64,000 nt of DNA from Coffea arabica (GCF_036785885.1 NC_092329.1:4216001-4280000), one strand, 5' to 3'. Positions 25,201 through 36,639 are shown, counted from the first letter of the stretch. The notes: generated by a model from the sequence alone, not told the origin. A program made the numbers and translations.

Positions 25201-26810
25201 TTTAATTCTCCTCACGAATAAAGACCAAAGAAATGGAGTGATGATCCATAAACATCGTTGACGTGTTTAGAACTCATCGTTTCAGGGAATACTTTATAGA
25301 TATTGCATTCCAATTATTATAAGCAGCAATTTGCTTATAATTATTGGGATTTGGAGCAGGACCAGTAATTGGTTCAAGGTATTAACACTTAGGATTGGAT
25401 ATAGCACCAATTCTTTGATATATTTGAAGTGTTAGTGAAGTTTAACTACTTACTGATCCAAATTACTATTAAGCATATTACAAATCGAGAACTACAACCC
25501 TTTCCGGACCTTTATATGCACAACTAAATCGCTGGATGAGTTTTCTCACATGCCCTTCAATCAGAAGAGATATAGAGGCAAAAGCTATCATATCTTGGGG
25601 AACAGTTTATTAGAAGCTAACAAGACCAAGAAAAGAAGACATCGTAAACACAGAAAACCAAGACTTAGAAAATAAGAAATAATACATTTATGTTAAATTA
25701 CTTGTCCAATACGACCCATTTGGCTGCATTATCCTTTGCTTCAGCTGCCACAGTGCCAGCAGGTGTAGCTGAGACGACTTTGATACGCACTCTGACCTAC
25801 AAACAACACCAAGCATAACTCTGATTTGTTTCTCATTTTTAGTCAAATGTCTTGCTTTCATAACCAAACAACAAATTATGTCTGATAACATTCGATTTTA
25901 AGCAATATAGCAAACTACCGTAGTCATTAATAACCCTTCCCTCAGTAAATATATCAGGAATTGACTCCTTATCCCTACATTCACCGCTATTGGCATCACA
26001 GCCCATTGTCCTCCAAACTCCAACTCCAATACAAAAAGACCCATCATAATTCTTCTAAAACTCAAAAGTAGTGCGACAAAAGGGATCTTTCATCTATTTA
26101 ATACAAGTAATGATTTTGTTTCCTTCGTCAATGCTCTAAACTTTAGATTTTACCACGCGTGACAAAAACAACACTATCAAAATTACCTAATTACCCATAA
26201 AAGTTAAAAAAAAATAAAGTTTAAAAGGTCTTGAAAGATGAAATCAGCATGGAATCTAGGAGAAGACAAAGAGGCCAATCGGCATCCCTTGAAAGTTACA
26301 CTAAAAAGTAAAAACTAGAAATGCAGCAAAATTTTACTACTAGTCACTAAAACGTACATCAATTCGATCGTGAAATTGAAGAACCATTTGAGAACACGAC
26401 TCAGAGATCTGGCCAATCCGGTCAGGCAACCTGTTCGTCGACGTCGGGTCAGCACCGCCAGCAGCAGCACGGCAGTCTCCTTTCAACCTCGGAAATCCCC
26501 AAAATCTCCTCCTCCCTGCATATATTACACACACTAATCACACCTTCCCAAAAAAAAAAGTCGATGTACTACTAGCAGTAGCTTGAGAATTACGGATATG
26601 CTTAAGAGTGCAGAAATTCTAACCGGTTTTCTCCTCGGGAAACACGGCGAGCAAGGTAATGCAGTCGCCGGGATGGACGACGTGAGTCAATGCCCAAGCC
26701 ATTGCCGTCTTCGTGATCACCTTCTCTGCCTTCACGGCCACGATGACTTGCTCCGACGACATTTTTCCGGCAGCACTCCTAGGTGTCAAAGTCGTGTTGC
26801 TAATTTCCAT
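22201..26810 (-). CDS. USP-domain/protein kinase fusion, SELMODRAFT_444075-like (probable pseudokinase)
   Basis: Eight exons by GT-AG and phase: 26810-26624, 26515-26358, 25796-25702, 24649-23607, 23492-23332, 23106-23030, 22839-22515 and 22350-22201. They give 731 residues. Residues 1-175 form a universal-stress-protein-like alpha/beta domain ([20 protein letters not shown] near the start, [18 protein letters not shown] at its end). A low-complexity Ser/Thr/Pro linker follows to about residue 390. The kinase domain starts at [13 protein letters not shown] and has the glycine loop AEGGFG (about 415-420), the VAIK lysine (436), HRD (531-533), DFG (551-553) and YLAPEY. The catalytic loop reads HRDLRPHN, with Arg at 535 in place of the usual Lys; the family is often annotated inactive for this kind of change. 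It probably acts as a cytosolic signalling scaffold. Substrate and pathway are not visible. Confidence 0.9.
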
Positions 26811-29697
26811 TTAACAGCTCCGGTGATCGTAAAATTGAGTGCGGGAGAAAAAGATTTTTGGTGAGAGAGAAGAATATGAAGCTGGTTAGCTATGTAGGCC
26901 TCTCCCCCACCTTTTTTTTTCCCAAGTGCTCCAGTCGAGTTTGTAATGCACTAGTTGCAATGCTTGTTTCAGTAGGCCAACGACTCCTTGGTAAACAAAC
27001 GTGACCTGTTAAGAAATTTCTTTTTTTTTTTTACGATTTTTTAATTCCTCAATTTGGAATTTTACATAACGAGTAACATATAGAAATACTTGATCCCAAA
27101 AAAAAAAAAAAAAAAACCTGAACACATTTAGATATTGGCAAAAACTTAGATACTTAATGCTATTTTCTAGAAAATTATTCCTAGCTTCTAAATTTCAAAA
27201 TTCATCACAACCAACACTGACCATCGAGACGGCAAAAAAAAAGGAAATACAAAGATATGTAAGAAAAAGGGGAAAATAAAAGTTGATTATGGACAATAAC
27301 TATCTTTCAATTGAACTTTGGTTTAGTTTTATGCTGAAAATGAACAGATTAATTGGTTTCAACAAAATAATTAAAGACACCTGATTAATCATTTTCTTTA
27401 GAAGAAGAGAAAGGTTGAGAAAATTCAATACAACTAACGTATGCATGTATGCAGCAAACAATGATAAGTGTTGTTTCTATCACTTTACTTGAATCGGGCC
27501 TAGAGTTGGGAGTCTTGCTGGCACCCAATTTCCCACAATTATAATGAGTTTTGACCCAATAATAATAATATGATTATTCTCATTAACTGAACCGGATTTC
27601 AACTTATGTTATCTGGGAAGGTCGCTGTTGCCTGTTGGCTTAAGAAATTAGACCTCCATTATTGATTTGTATTTTTCTTTTTTTCTTTTTTTTGCCCTTT
27701 TACGTGTCTCTTATGCCAACCCGGTTGGACCAATAGTATATATTTGCCTAATCTGCTCAAGTTGCGTATTTCTGGTTTGGTTTTATGATGAGGACCACAC
27801 TGGGGTCTGTCCAATTGAATTTAAATTCTTGGTTGAGACCTTGAAGTTTGAGCAGTGGAAAGAAAAGAATGGTACTAATAATTTAAGGTGGCGTGACCAT
27901 CTTGAGTTGGGGAGAGCTGCAATGATGGATCTTCATCATCATAAGCAGCCACCCAGACAGACATGGTCATGGAATACAAAGGTCGTGAAAGTGATTTGAG
28001 GGGGATGAATGGACGGTTGCCATTTTAAGATGATGAGAACTGTTGATTGAGAAATGAAAAATATGTATGTAGATAGTGTAGAAGGTAGAGGATGGCTTGT
28101 TTTGGCAGGAAAAGGCTGGCATGGTGTCTGTTCCGGTTATTATCATCATTTAAGACGTATTTCTCCGAAATTATAGACCGCATACAAGAATTTTTATATG
28201 GATCAAAATATGTTTTCGAAATCATAGATTGCATATTTGAGATTTTACAGATTATCCGCCAATATAGCTCTCACACCGACAAACAAGATTCGAACACACG
28301 ATTTATGTTTAACCAATTTATGTTGTGGCAGAGGATGACCTTAAAATAGAGGGAGAGTGGAAAACGGATGGGCATGTTGTTGTCAAGGAGGGATCAGGGC
28401 AGCCCACACAAGAACCGAATCATGTGATTACAATTATGATGCAATTAATGCAACCAAATCATTAGTTTCATCATTCAAAGAATAAGCGTAGTTTGTGAGA
28501 TACTAAGCCAATTATTCAGCTAAGTGGGCCTTTATTTGTCTGCAAATTGTGATTGTCTTGCTGGAGTTGAACTCTTTTCCATTTAGCTCAAAATAAATTA
28601 TTATCTCTTTGTTGTCTAATCTGATGCTCTGCAGTTCATTTGGATGGAAGTAATCGATGAGCAAAGAAATGATTCAGAAATTAATTATTATAACAATTTT
28701 GTAATGTGATGTATATGAGACCAAAAAAATGATTAAAAAAAATAAAAAGATGTGTTGAAAAATATATTATTGGTACAAACAAATAATTTTTGTGCAAATA
28801 ATGTCTATTCAAACACGCCTTAAACTTATTATTTTTCTTCATTTGAAAGTTTAAGCCGGGAAGAAAAGTAACGAAATAGAATAAACAGAATATGTCTCGC
28901 TAAATCCTTTTTTTTTTTTTTGGTAATGTCATTTTCACCAGTTAAACAAACATCTAGTTATTTGATTAAATGGACATATTTCTAAATTCAACATGTTACT
29001 TACCTTGCCTCTTGTTTTCTCTCCTAAGACCCCAAACTACAGAAAATATATAGTCGCAATATTTTGTTCTCTTTCTTTTCTTTTCTCATCTAAACTCTCA
29101 AACTAGGCAAAAATCTTGCACGGGGATGAAAAACCGAAAATGGCTTAAGGGACAATCCTTTGTTATATGCTTCTCAACTGGACTGGGTTTTGGCTTTTAT
29201 TTATTTATTTATTTATTTTTTTGGGTTCTGAGCACCAGCGGAGGTGGCTGTCAAGTTGTTGATCATTTGCATAGGATGTTCATGAAAGTAGAGGTCCGGG
29301 AGGACAGAGTACTCGGCCCAACCTATCATGGCTTGGGTCATCACTTTACGGACAGCCTGGCCACACAAAAATGTCGGCGTACGATTGGTAAAACAAACCA
29401 TAACACGAACCATCTAGAGTCTACAAACCATTACACAAACCAATATCCCCAAATAAATGGATTTTGTGGATCAATTTTAAAAAATTCCCTAAGCTCTTGA
29501 AATCCTAAAGAGCTAGTCTGATACCGTAGGAATTTGACCTGGCCATTAGCTAATTACTAGTAATTTGGAAGCAAAGCAAAAAGCTATGGTACTTTTAGAA
29601 TTTGATTACTAGCAATTTTAGAATTTGATTAGCAAATCCGACCCCGGCCACATATCAATTGATTGCCTATTCCTGATCCCATGACTTGTTTAGTACT

Positions 29698-29879
29698 TTT
29701 TTTTTTCTGTCATTCATTACTTAACTACTTTTATTCTTACTCTAACCTAATCTAGGAGGAGAGAAGGACTGAACCGCCATTAGACCAAACGAGTATAATA
29801 TGCATCCACATGAATTTAAGAAAATCACATAATGTAACAAATCTTTGGTAGTGACCAACAGGGCAAAAGGCTGTTGGTT
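29698..29879 (-). mobile_element. SINE-like insertion 1 (minus orientation)
   Basis: Read on the minus strand it has a B-box-like GGTTCAGTCC (29766-29775), then CCTAGATTAGGTTAGAG and a poly-A tail. Nineteen-base repeats that differ at one base flank it (29679-29697 and 29880-29898). Confidence 0.55.
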
Positions 29880-29898
29880 CCATGACCTGTTTAGTACT

Positions 29899-30008
29899 AT
29901 TTTTTTTTTGTCAACAACGATATATTGTATAACCAACTCTATCCTAATCTAGGGAGAAGGGGAACCTAAAGAGACTTGTGTATTAGGGGTTAGTAGGTAT
30001 AGAGCCCC
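29899..30008 (-). mobile_element. SINE-like insertion 2 at the same target (minus orientation)
   Basis: Minus strand ends CCCTAGATTAGGATAGAG then poly-A, like insertion 1. Flanked by GTTTAGTACT (29889-29898 and 30009-30018), so the same target sequence now occurs three times. Probably 5'-truncated. Confidence 0.5.
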
Positions 30009-30362
30009 GTTTAGTACTTCCAATGTGATTTACTAACTCATTTTGCAACTTCCTCAAAACCAGGAGACTGGGACTGCGAGGCTTTTAAAGAGGCCATAGC
30101 TTTTTGGCTGAGGAGTTAGATAGATTGTTTTTTTCTTTTGACTTAACTCCATTTTGCAATCTCAAACTTGTGGCACTTTTTTATTTTACATTCTAAATTT
30201 TAATTTTGAACGCTTTACAATCTAAACTCTCAATTTTGAACACTTTGCATCCTAAATTCTCAAATTTATCCAATTTAAATCTAATAAATGACAAAATTAG
30301 CAAAATTAACGAGATAAAGAGTGATGTGAATTAATGAGAATGTATAGTTTTGTTCTGGTTGC

Positions 30363-30500
30363 AATTGACAAAAAGTCTTGGTTGATTGATTTGAATCACG
30401 ACTTTCGTGGTTACGATTAATTATATGATAATTGACAAAAAAATCTTTCCTTGATTGATTTGGATCACGACTTTCGTGATTACCATTAATTACCGAGAGA
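30363..30500 (+). repeat. Two tandem 67-bp units
   Basis: Units start with AATTGACAAAAA at 30363 and 30430 and share 'ATCACGACTTTCGTG' followed by a TTACNATTAATTA block. A partial third unit (ACAATTGACAACCC) begins at about 30537. Confidence 0.7.
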
Positions 30501-31046
30501 AGTTTTGGATCAACAAGTCGCACCCGAGTACACGGTGACAATTGACAACCCTTATTAATTTGGCTCACGATCAATTATTGAGAGAGAGATCAACAATCAT
30601 TATCCCCCAGCGTTGTCATTTCTAGCTTTATTTGTCATTTCCCCCCTTTTTATTAGTCTTTTTTTAGCCCTTTTATCAGTATTCAATTTGAGCATATATC
30701 ATTGATGTATGGAACCGGCACCTGATGATACTATTGATTGACAGTGTTGAATTTGGTTCACAGTTCAGTTGAGGCTTCCTGAACTTTTTTGTCTCCCAGC
30801 TAATTACTCTTTTCATGTTTTGCAAGTGCATATAATCCTGTGGTCCGACGGATAAGGCCCTAGTAAATATATTTGCAACTTAAGTCTTGGTACGGTTTGT
30901 GCATGAAATGAAGCATAAACTACTACATATTTAAAACATATACTCCTGAAAAATAGGTATAGATGCTACATATTCTTCACACCATCCTTGGATGAGGCGT
31001 CTTCAAATACAATATACATAGATTATTTGGATAAGACTTAGATTTA

Positions 31047-32956
31047 TTAATAAAGATTAGGAGACAGGCGCGGTGCAATTAGCACATCAAGAGGCGTGGC
31101 TTTGGCATTTGTTAATCCAGCGCTCTCAGTCATATCAACCGGTTCATCGCTCGGCTTTGAGATGTCAAATGCATGAAGCAAATCTGCTAAAATCAGGTGT
31201 ATCATTTGAATGCCAAAATGCAATCCAGGGCAAATTCTTCTGCCTGCGCCAAAGGGGACCAGTTCGAATTGCTTTCCATTGATTTCAACACCTTTATGAG
31301 TCGAAAGGAACCTCTCAGGCCTATATTCGGATGGATCATCAGGCCATATGTTTGGATCCCGCTGGAGTTTCCACAGGTTGAATATCAGCCTCGTGCCTTT
31401 GGGGACATGATAATTACCACCACCGAAAGTGCAGTCTTCATTGAAGTCCCTAGTAACGCCCAGTGGAGAAGCTGGGTACAGCCGAAATGTCTCTTTGACA
31501 ATGGCTTGAAGGTAGCCCAGATTGTTGATGTCTGATTCTGTTACTCGTCTATCCTTGCCAATATGGAGATCTAGTTCTTCTCGAGCTTTTCTCAGGACTT
31601 GAGGATTGTTCAACAAGAGAGATAGTGCCCATGTTAGCACAATTGCTGTGGTGTCACTCCCACCGGACATCAAATGATGTCAAGTCCGAATAAGTCAGTA
31701 TAGCATTAGTAGAAACAATAGTACTAACTATTTTCTTTGCCATAAATAAAGGGAAAAGGGAAGAAAAAGAAGAAGAAGAAAAGTCTCGTGCTACCAGTAG
31801 GATTATAAACTCCAATTTTCATGTAAGTCTATTTCATGTTAGATTCTTTAAGAAAAGCCTAGGATGGTTTGAGCTAGCGGAGCAAATTAAGGCTATATTG
31901 TAGAGCATTAGATGAAAGAAAATGTAAGCCAAAAGAAAAAAAAATAAACGAAGACATTTCGCTTAAAATAGTGCATACTAGGCACGTGGCCTTGACAATG
32001 GTGTCAGCATCATAGCCTCGAGCAAGGTTCATTATTTCTCCTTGGCCACCTTGGGTGACCGAGAGCATTACGTCCATGAAGTCTTGTTGGCCATCACCCT
32101 TGCCGGACTCTTTTCTCCGTTTATGCTCCTTCAGCCATCCCTCAACAATCTGATCCATTTCTTTAGCAGTTTCCTTCAGTTTCTTCTCGTGTCCTTCTAA
32201 GTCTAACCAACCCAAGAAAGGAACGAAGTCGGCCACCACATATATCCCAACTAAATGAAAGAAATCCCTCGCCGCCTTCTGGCACTGCCTGGCTTCTTTC
32301 TCCTCACTAACATCTATTGCTCCCCCAAAGTATCTTTTTCCGGCAATCATTCTTATAATCACGTTTAAAGTCAAGCCCCCAACCCACCGCTTCATATCAA
32401 CCAAAGCACGACCCTTTGATGACTCCCTGTAAAGCTCTTTCACGAAAATCCCAGTTTCAGAAACTCTCACGTGCTTGAGGAGCTCGAGCCGGCGAGCAGA
32501 GAGCAATTTTTGGGAAATTATTTTGCGGATCTCCCTCCAAAATGGGCCGTAAGGAGCGAAGCCAAACATGGCATAGTTGTAGCCGAGGAGTTTAGCTGCT
32601 AAACAAGTTGGTCGTTGTGATACAACCGTATCCTGGGAGGTGAAAAGCTCCTTCGCCATTTCCAGGCTACTGACTACCACGGCCCTGTGAACTCCGAGTC
32701 TTAGGGTGAATGATGGCTCGTATTTGTCAGCCATGCCTCCCAATATTATGTGGGCGAGCTGTGAGCCTCCAGCTAAGAGGTGGAGGTGACCAATTATGGG
32801 CCATGCGCCGCCTGCTTCAACCGGTAAACAGCTTTTGATTGGTCTAACTTCAGCCTGCTTAGAGTTGGCAGACCTCCAAAGTAAAAAGGAGAGAACAAAA
32901 GCCAATACAAGTAGCCCAACTACTGCAGCCCTAGGGTATAAGAGAAGCAATTCCAT
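31047..32956 (-). pseudogene. CYP82: CYP82-type cytochrome P450 with lost intron acceptor (possible pseudogene)
   Basis: Exon 1 (32956-31979, 326 residues) and exon 2 (about 31676-31047, about 209 codons with the stop) are both open and encode a full microsomal P450. It has an N-terminal membrane anchor (VVGLLVLAFVLSFLLW), a Pro-rich hinge, SGGSDTT in the I helix, ETFRLYP (ExxR), YRPERF and the heme loop [10 protein letters not shown]. The donor is normal (CCTA|GTATG). At the position where the paralogue at 45-47 kb has ACAG|GGT, this gene reads ACAT|CAT, and no usable in-frame AG lies nearby. Correct splicing is therefore unlikely. A 985-bp Mutator-like element sits 83 bases upstream of the ATG. 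CYP82 enzymes hydroxylate or demethylate specialised metabolites (for example nicotine and phenolics); the substrate cannot be read here. If a rare acceptor works, the protein would be about 535 residues. Confidence 0.85.
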
Positions 32957-33027
32957 AGCTCAGTTTTGGGTAGAAACATGGTGGTATGCATATGCCACTC
33001 TTATCTACCTATTATCTCTGCCTTGTA

Positions 33028-33038
33028 TATAAAACTAG
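33028..33038. repeat. Left target-site duplication of the 985-bp MULE
   Basis: TATAAAACTAG, identical to 34024-34034. On the minus strand it overlaps the TATA-like motif of the CYP82 gene. Confidence 0.8.
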
Positions 33039-33118
33039 AGAAATTTCTAAAATTATGATGAATTTTAAAAAAATTCTACAAATGGGGCATTTTGAGTGTG
33101 GGGTTCTGTCCAAGGGAT

Positions 33119-33171
33119 CTTCGCATTCAGCAAATGCGAGTTGAGGGAACTCGCATTTGCTGAATGCGAAG
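33119..33171. repeat. Perfect 24-bp-arm hairpin inside the MULE
   Basis: Arms 33119-33142 and 33148-33171 are perfect reverse complements around a GAGGG loop. The core is TCGCATT...AATGCGA, which recurs in four more hairpins in the same element. Confidence 0.9.
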
Positions 33172-33225
33172 TCTCTTGAATTTTCCTCCAACGAAATCCA
33201 AAAAAAAAAAGAAAAAAGAAAACTA

Positions 33226-33281
33226 GACCTCGCATTTATGAAATGCGAGGTCAGTTACCTCGCATTTATGAAATGCGAGGT
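33226..33281. repeat. Two tandem short hairpins with AAATGCGAGG arms
   Basis: 33226-33252 has 12-bp arms (GACCTCGCATTT / AAATGCGAGGTC) around ATG. 33257-33281 repeats it with 11-bp arms around the same ATG loop. Confidence 0.9.
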
Positions 33282-33887
33282 CACTGTGCTCAGACCGCAG
33301 ACCGCAGAATGCGATCTCATCTCAAAGCTCAGACCGCAGAATTCTAGCGTGATGCCAGGAATACCGGAGATGGCACGGGCGTGTTACTAGTGCTGCTTAC
33401 ACCTCCCATGTCCTTGGTCTTGTGGAGAAGGAATGTTCCAGACAGGATAGTCACAAAACCACATACTTCAGAGACAATTTGCGATGCACAGCCACGAATT
33501 TGAAAGCCATTTGCGAAGGGAAAGAAAATGTGCAGCGCAAAGGGTCACAAAATTGGTTGGGGATGACTGCTGAGGTAGAAATGGCAGCTGGTTGGGGTGC
33601 AAATGGCGTCTGGTGGAAGCTTAACAATGGCGAACAACAACCGACGAGAAAGAAAGAGATTGAGGGATTTTGGGCAATTTCCTCTTGGAAGCTTGGACTG
33701 GTGTCTAGCTACGCAAAAGACGAGAGAGTGAGCTGGATGTGCAAAGTTTCGTTCCAATTTCTGCCCCTCTACTTATGGATTTGAATGCCGAATGTTTGAC
33801 GTAAAGAACGGAGCTCTGTTTTTGGGTTTAGGTGAAAGAGACAGAGAAATGCGAGGTACTTTTTTTTTTAAAAAAAAAATGTATCCT

Positions 33888-33940
33888 AGCTCGCATTTGC
33901 CGAATTCGAGCTAAGTAAGTTCACATTTAACAAATGCGAA
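33888..33940. repeat. Two imperfect hairpins near the right end of the MULE
   Basis: 33888-33912 (AGCTCGCATT / AATTCGAGCT arms) and 33920-33940 (TTCACATTT / AAATGCGAA arms, one mismatch) repeat the motif of the left-side hairpins. Confidence 0.7.
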
Positions 33941-34023
33941 CAACCCTATTTTAGAAACGCCTCCACCAATAGCCTTACTTGTAGAAACTCTTTTTTTTTT
34001 CATCATAATTCAAGAATTTACTC

Positions 34024-34034
34024 TATAAAACTAG
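34024..34034. repeat. Right target-site duplication of the 985-bp MULE
   Basis: TATAAAACTAG, identical to 33028-33038 and directly adjoining the right inverted repeat. Confidence 0.8.
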
Positions 34035-34309
34035 GAGGCATAAACGCGCTTCGCGCGATGAAAATATAAAATGCCCTGCCCAATTTTGAAGCAATAAAAA
34101 ATAATAATTTATGCAAAAAAGTACATTTTTAGCATAGGCATTTCACAAGTTTGGATAGTGTATCAATGCTTTAAATCTATAGATGTCAAGAGGGGTCTAA
34201 TTCATATATAATCATAATTCAAAATGGCTTAAAAAGTTATCATCAGCTATGTGCTCTTGGCAACCGAATAGTGTCTAATATTTTCCCCTACGAGTATTGA
34301 AGAGATTGG

Positions 34310-34500
34310 ATAATCTGTATACTTTTTATTTTGGTTGCCAAATTTCTTCAGAAGTTTAATTGCACTTTGAAAGAATTGGTGCAAAAAAACTTCTGATTTA
34401 GCGTTCATAGATTTTCATTAAGTAGTTGCTTCAATTTCAAGTTACTATCTTCAGTCCTTCAGTATACGCTACAATTTTTGTGCCTAAGTTCCACTGTATT
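34310..34500 (+). repeat. Diverged direct repeat, copy 1
   Basis: Matches about 35860-36035 in the order 'ttttattttggttgccaa', 'gcttcaatt' and 'gctacaatttttgtgcctaagtt', with many substitutions. A second shared phrase, 'agttgattgcataaaatt', occurs at 34690 and 35490. Probably parts of one decayed repeat. Confidence 0.5.
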
Positions 34501-35859
34501 TCATGTGTTAGTCATAGTTTTTTAGTTGTAAGTTCGTTTGGTTTCACTTATTACTTATCAACTGAATTTTTTTTTCTTACACTTTTTTTCTTATCCGTTG
34601 TAAGTTCCCTTGAAAGTATTAAGTTCATAAGTTGTAAGTTCTGCTATTTAACAGTCAAAGTTTGCTGGGTTCTTGTTACATGTTACAACAAGTTGATTGC
34701 ATAAAATTCACATTTTCATGCACCCTAGGGCCATAGAATGAAATGTTTAAGAGTACTAAACCATTAGCTATCAATCACTAATCACAACAGGAAAAAACAA
34801 TGCATCTGCTTCTAAAATGATGAGAAGATCTTCACATAATCTTTTGCTGAACAAAAAGAGACGAGATAAGAAAAGATAAGGCGCTATGTATCTCATACTT
34901 CCAGTTTTTTCTTAAAAAATTAAAAATAAATAAGTAAATAAATTTGGAGAAACAATCACATCACACTAAAGAGAGAGTAAGTTTAAAAAGGAAATTATAA
35001 AGGCTCCGAAGAAAGAGTTTTGCATAGTTCTCGTACGCTTTTTTGCTTTTTCTTTTCTTATTAATAATATACTACAACTGATTAGTAAGGAAGCGTTGTC
35101 ACCACTTGCTGAATAGAGATAACTAAGCTAAACAAGTTAAATTCTCAACCTCAACTTCAAACTTAAGTTCCAGTCTTATGTAAAGGCATCAAAATGAATA
35201 CTGCCATCCATGTCTTACAGATACGAGAAAAGCTTGCCAAAATTCCACTTATGGAAATGAGAATAAAAGATAAAGTCTTAAATATTAAAGTTTTGCCTCA
35301 CATTGGTGATATTATTCACAAAGGTTAGGTAGGCGATAGAAAAAACAAAATTTAGAGAATTTTAACATTGAGTTTCTAGGATTTTTTGCGGCTGGCTTAA
35401 AAGTATAGAATATTAGTTCCTCGGAGTTATTTTTAGAGGCAATGTTTTTTGTTCCACAGAACTCTCAAATATTAAATCCACAATATAAGAAGTTGATTGC
35501 ATAAAATTCACATCTTTGTTGAGGAAAAGTTTTTGTGATAGTCTGGCACTAAATTGAATCCAGGTCTACTATTGCAGTTTTAAATTACCATACACATGAT
35601 GTTGGTTTTATATTTGCTATCTTGATTTAGTGTTTCTGGTTGGTTGAATTTTGCCGTTGAAATTTGTGGATGAAATTATTGATATGTCCATTCTAGTATT
35701 TCTTAATATTTTAGCTGCTTTTATCCTTAGCAGCTTGACATTCATTTAAAGTATGCCTAATTATATCTTTCTCTTTTTCTAATTTTTTCTCGTGTGAGTA
35801 TAATTTAAACATATTGGATATTTGTATAGTTTTACACTAACTGATATCTTTCTTTTGCA

Positions 35860-36035
35860 TTTTATTTTGGTTGCCAACTTTGTTCAGGGGTTTAGTTACA
35901 ATTTAAAAAAAGTGGGTGCTAAAAAGGCTTTTGTTTGGGGTTGACAGATTCGTATTAAGGAATTGCTTCAATTCAAGGTCATTTCTTCTGTTCTTTCACT
36001 AAATACTGCAATTTTTTTGCTTAAATTTTGCTCTG
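35860..36035 (+). repeat. Diverged direct repeat, copy 2
   Basis: Partner of 34310-34500; see that entry. No coding capacity. Confidence 0.5.
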
Positions 36036-36639
36036 CTTGACTACACCCTGGACAATATCATAACTGAATGCATGCTTATAGCACTTTTCTTTCTTACATT
36101 TTGTCTTTTACTAGTTAATCACTCTGATTCGTCAAATACGATAGTCTCAAACAATTAGTCTTACATTTGTATCTCTTGATCAGCTGCTTGTATCTAGCAG
36201 TTTGGGCTTCATATATATAGAGGTTAGCTTTACTTTCTTCATTAGCTATCATTAGTCACATTTCGTTACTGCTACTTTCATTAAGATGAAATGAAAAAGG
36301 AATGCAAGTAAAGGATTTAATTTAGTAGATAAGTGGTTTGATGAATGTTACAATACCGAGACTTCATTAAAAGAAACCCAAATAGCTCTCATACAATAGA
36401 ACAATGTGAAGAGCTATCAAGAAATCTGCCATTTTCCCAGGCTCATCCTGCTAATCCAATCCATATGCGTTCTAATACTACATATGTAGATATTCAGACC
36501 TCAGGAAATAATGTTGATCTAATTTGTCCCACTGATAGGGAGATAATTGTGCATTTTATTCATTGATGTTTGGTCTTGATTTTGGCCGTTTATTGCTTAG
36601 AGTAATCGGTTTCTGCTCATATTTGATATTTGTGTTATT

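Larger units (their letters stand above)
26811..31046. other. Intergenic between USP-kinase and damaged CYP82
   Basis: Contains the USP-kinase 5' region, the double SINE site (29.68-30.02 kb) and the 67-bp tandem units. The 110-codon plus frame at 27667-27999 starts hydrophobic but matches nothing I know and is not called. Confidence 0.45.
33039..34023. mobile_element. Non-autonomous Mutator-like (MULE) element, 985 bp
   Basis: The ends are inverted repeats over about 45 bases with mismatches. The left end contains AATTATGATGAA and TTCTACAA; the right end has their complements TTCATCATAATT and TTGTAGAA at matching distances. An exact 11-bp direct repeat, TATAAAACTAG, flanks it at 33028-33038 and 34024-34034, as expected for Mutator-type target duplication. 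No transposase is encoded. The interior holds several TCGCATTT/AAATGCGA hairpins and a 120-codon frame (33422-33784) of unknown origin. It lies 83 bases upstream of the ATG of the damaged CYP82 gene. Confidence 0.82.

Noticed and set aside
27667-27999. 110-codon plus frame with a hydrophobic start
   Set aside because: The start lies in a T-rich run that yields Phe/Leu by composition; no known domain follows and no exon neighbours are seen.
33119-33281. CRISPR-like repeats
   Set aside because: The repeats are palindromic, unequal in spacing and inside a plant DNA transposon; this is a eukaryotic nuclear sequence.
34035-34062. ACGCGCTTCGCGCG hairpin as a Helitron end
   Set aside because: Hairpins of this kind occur near Helitron termini, but no TC start or CTRR end could be placed, and the adjoining TATAAAACTAG is explained as a MULE target duplication.
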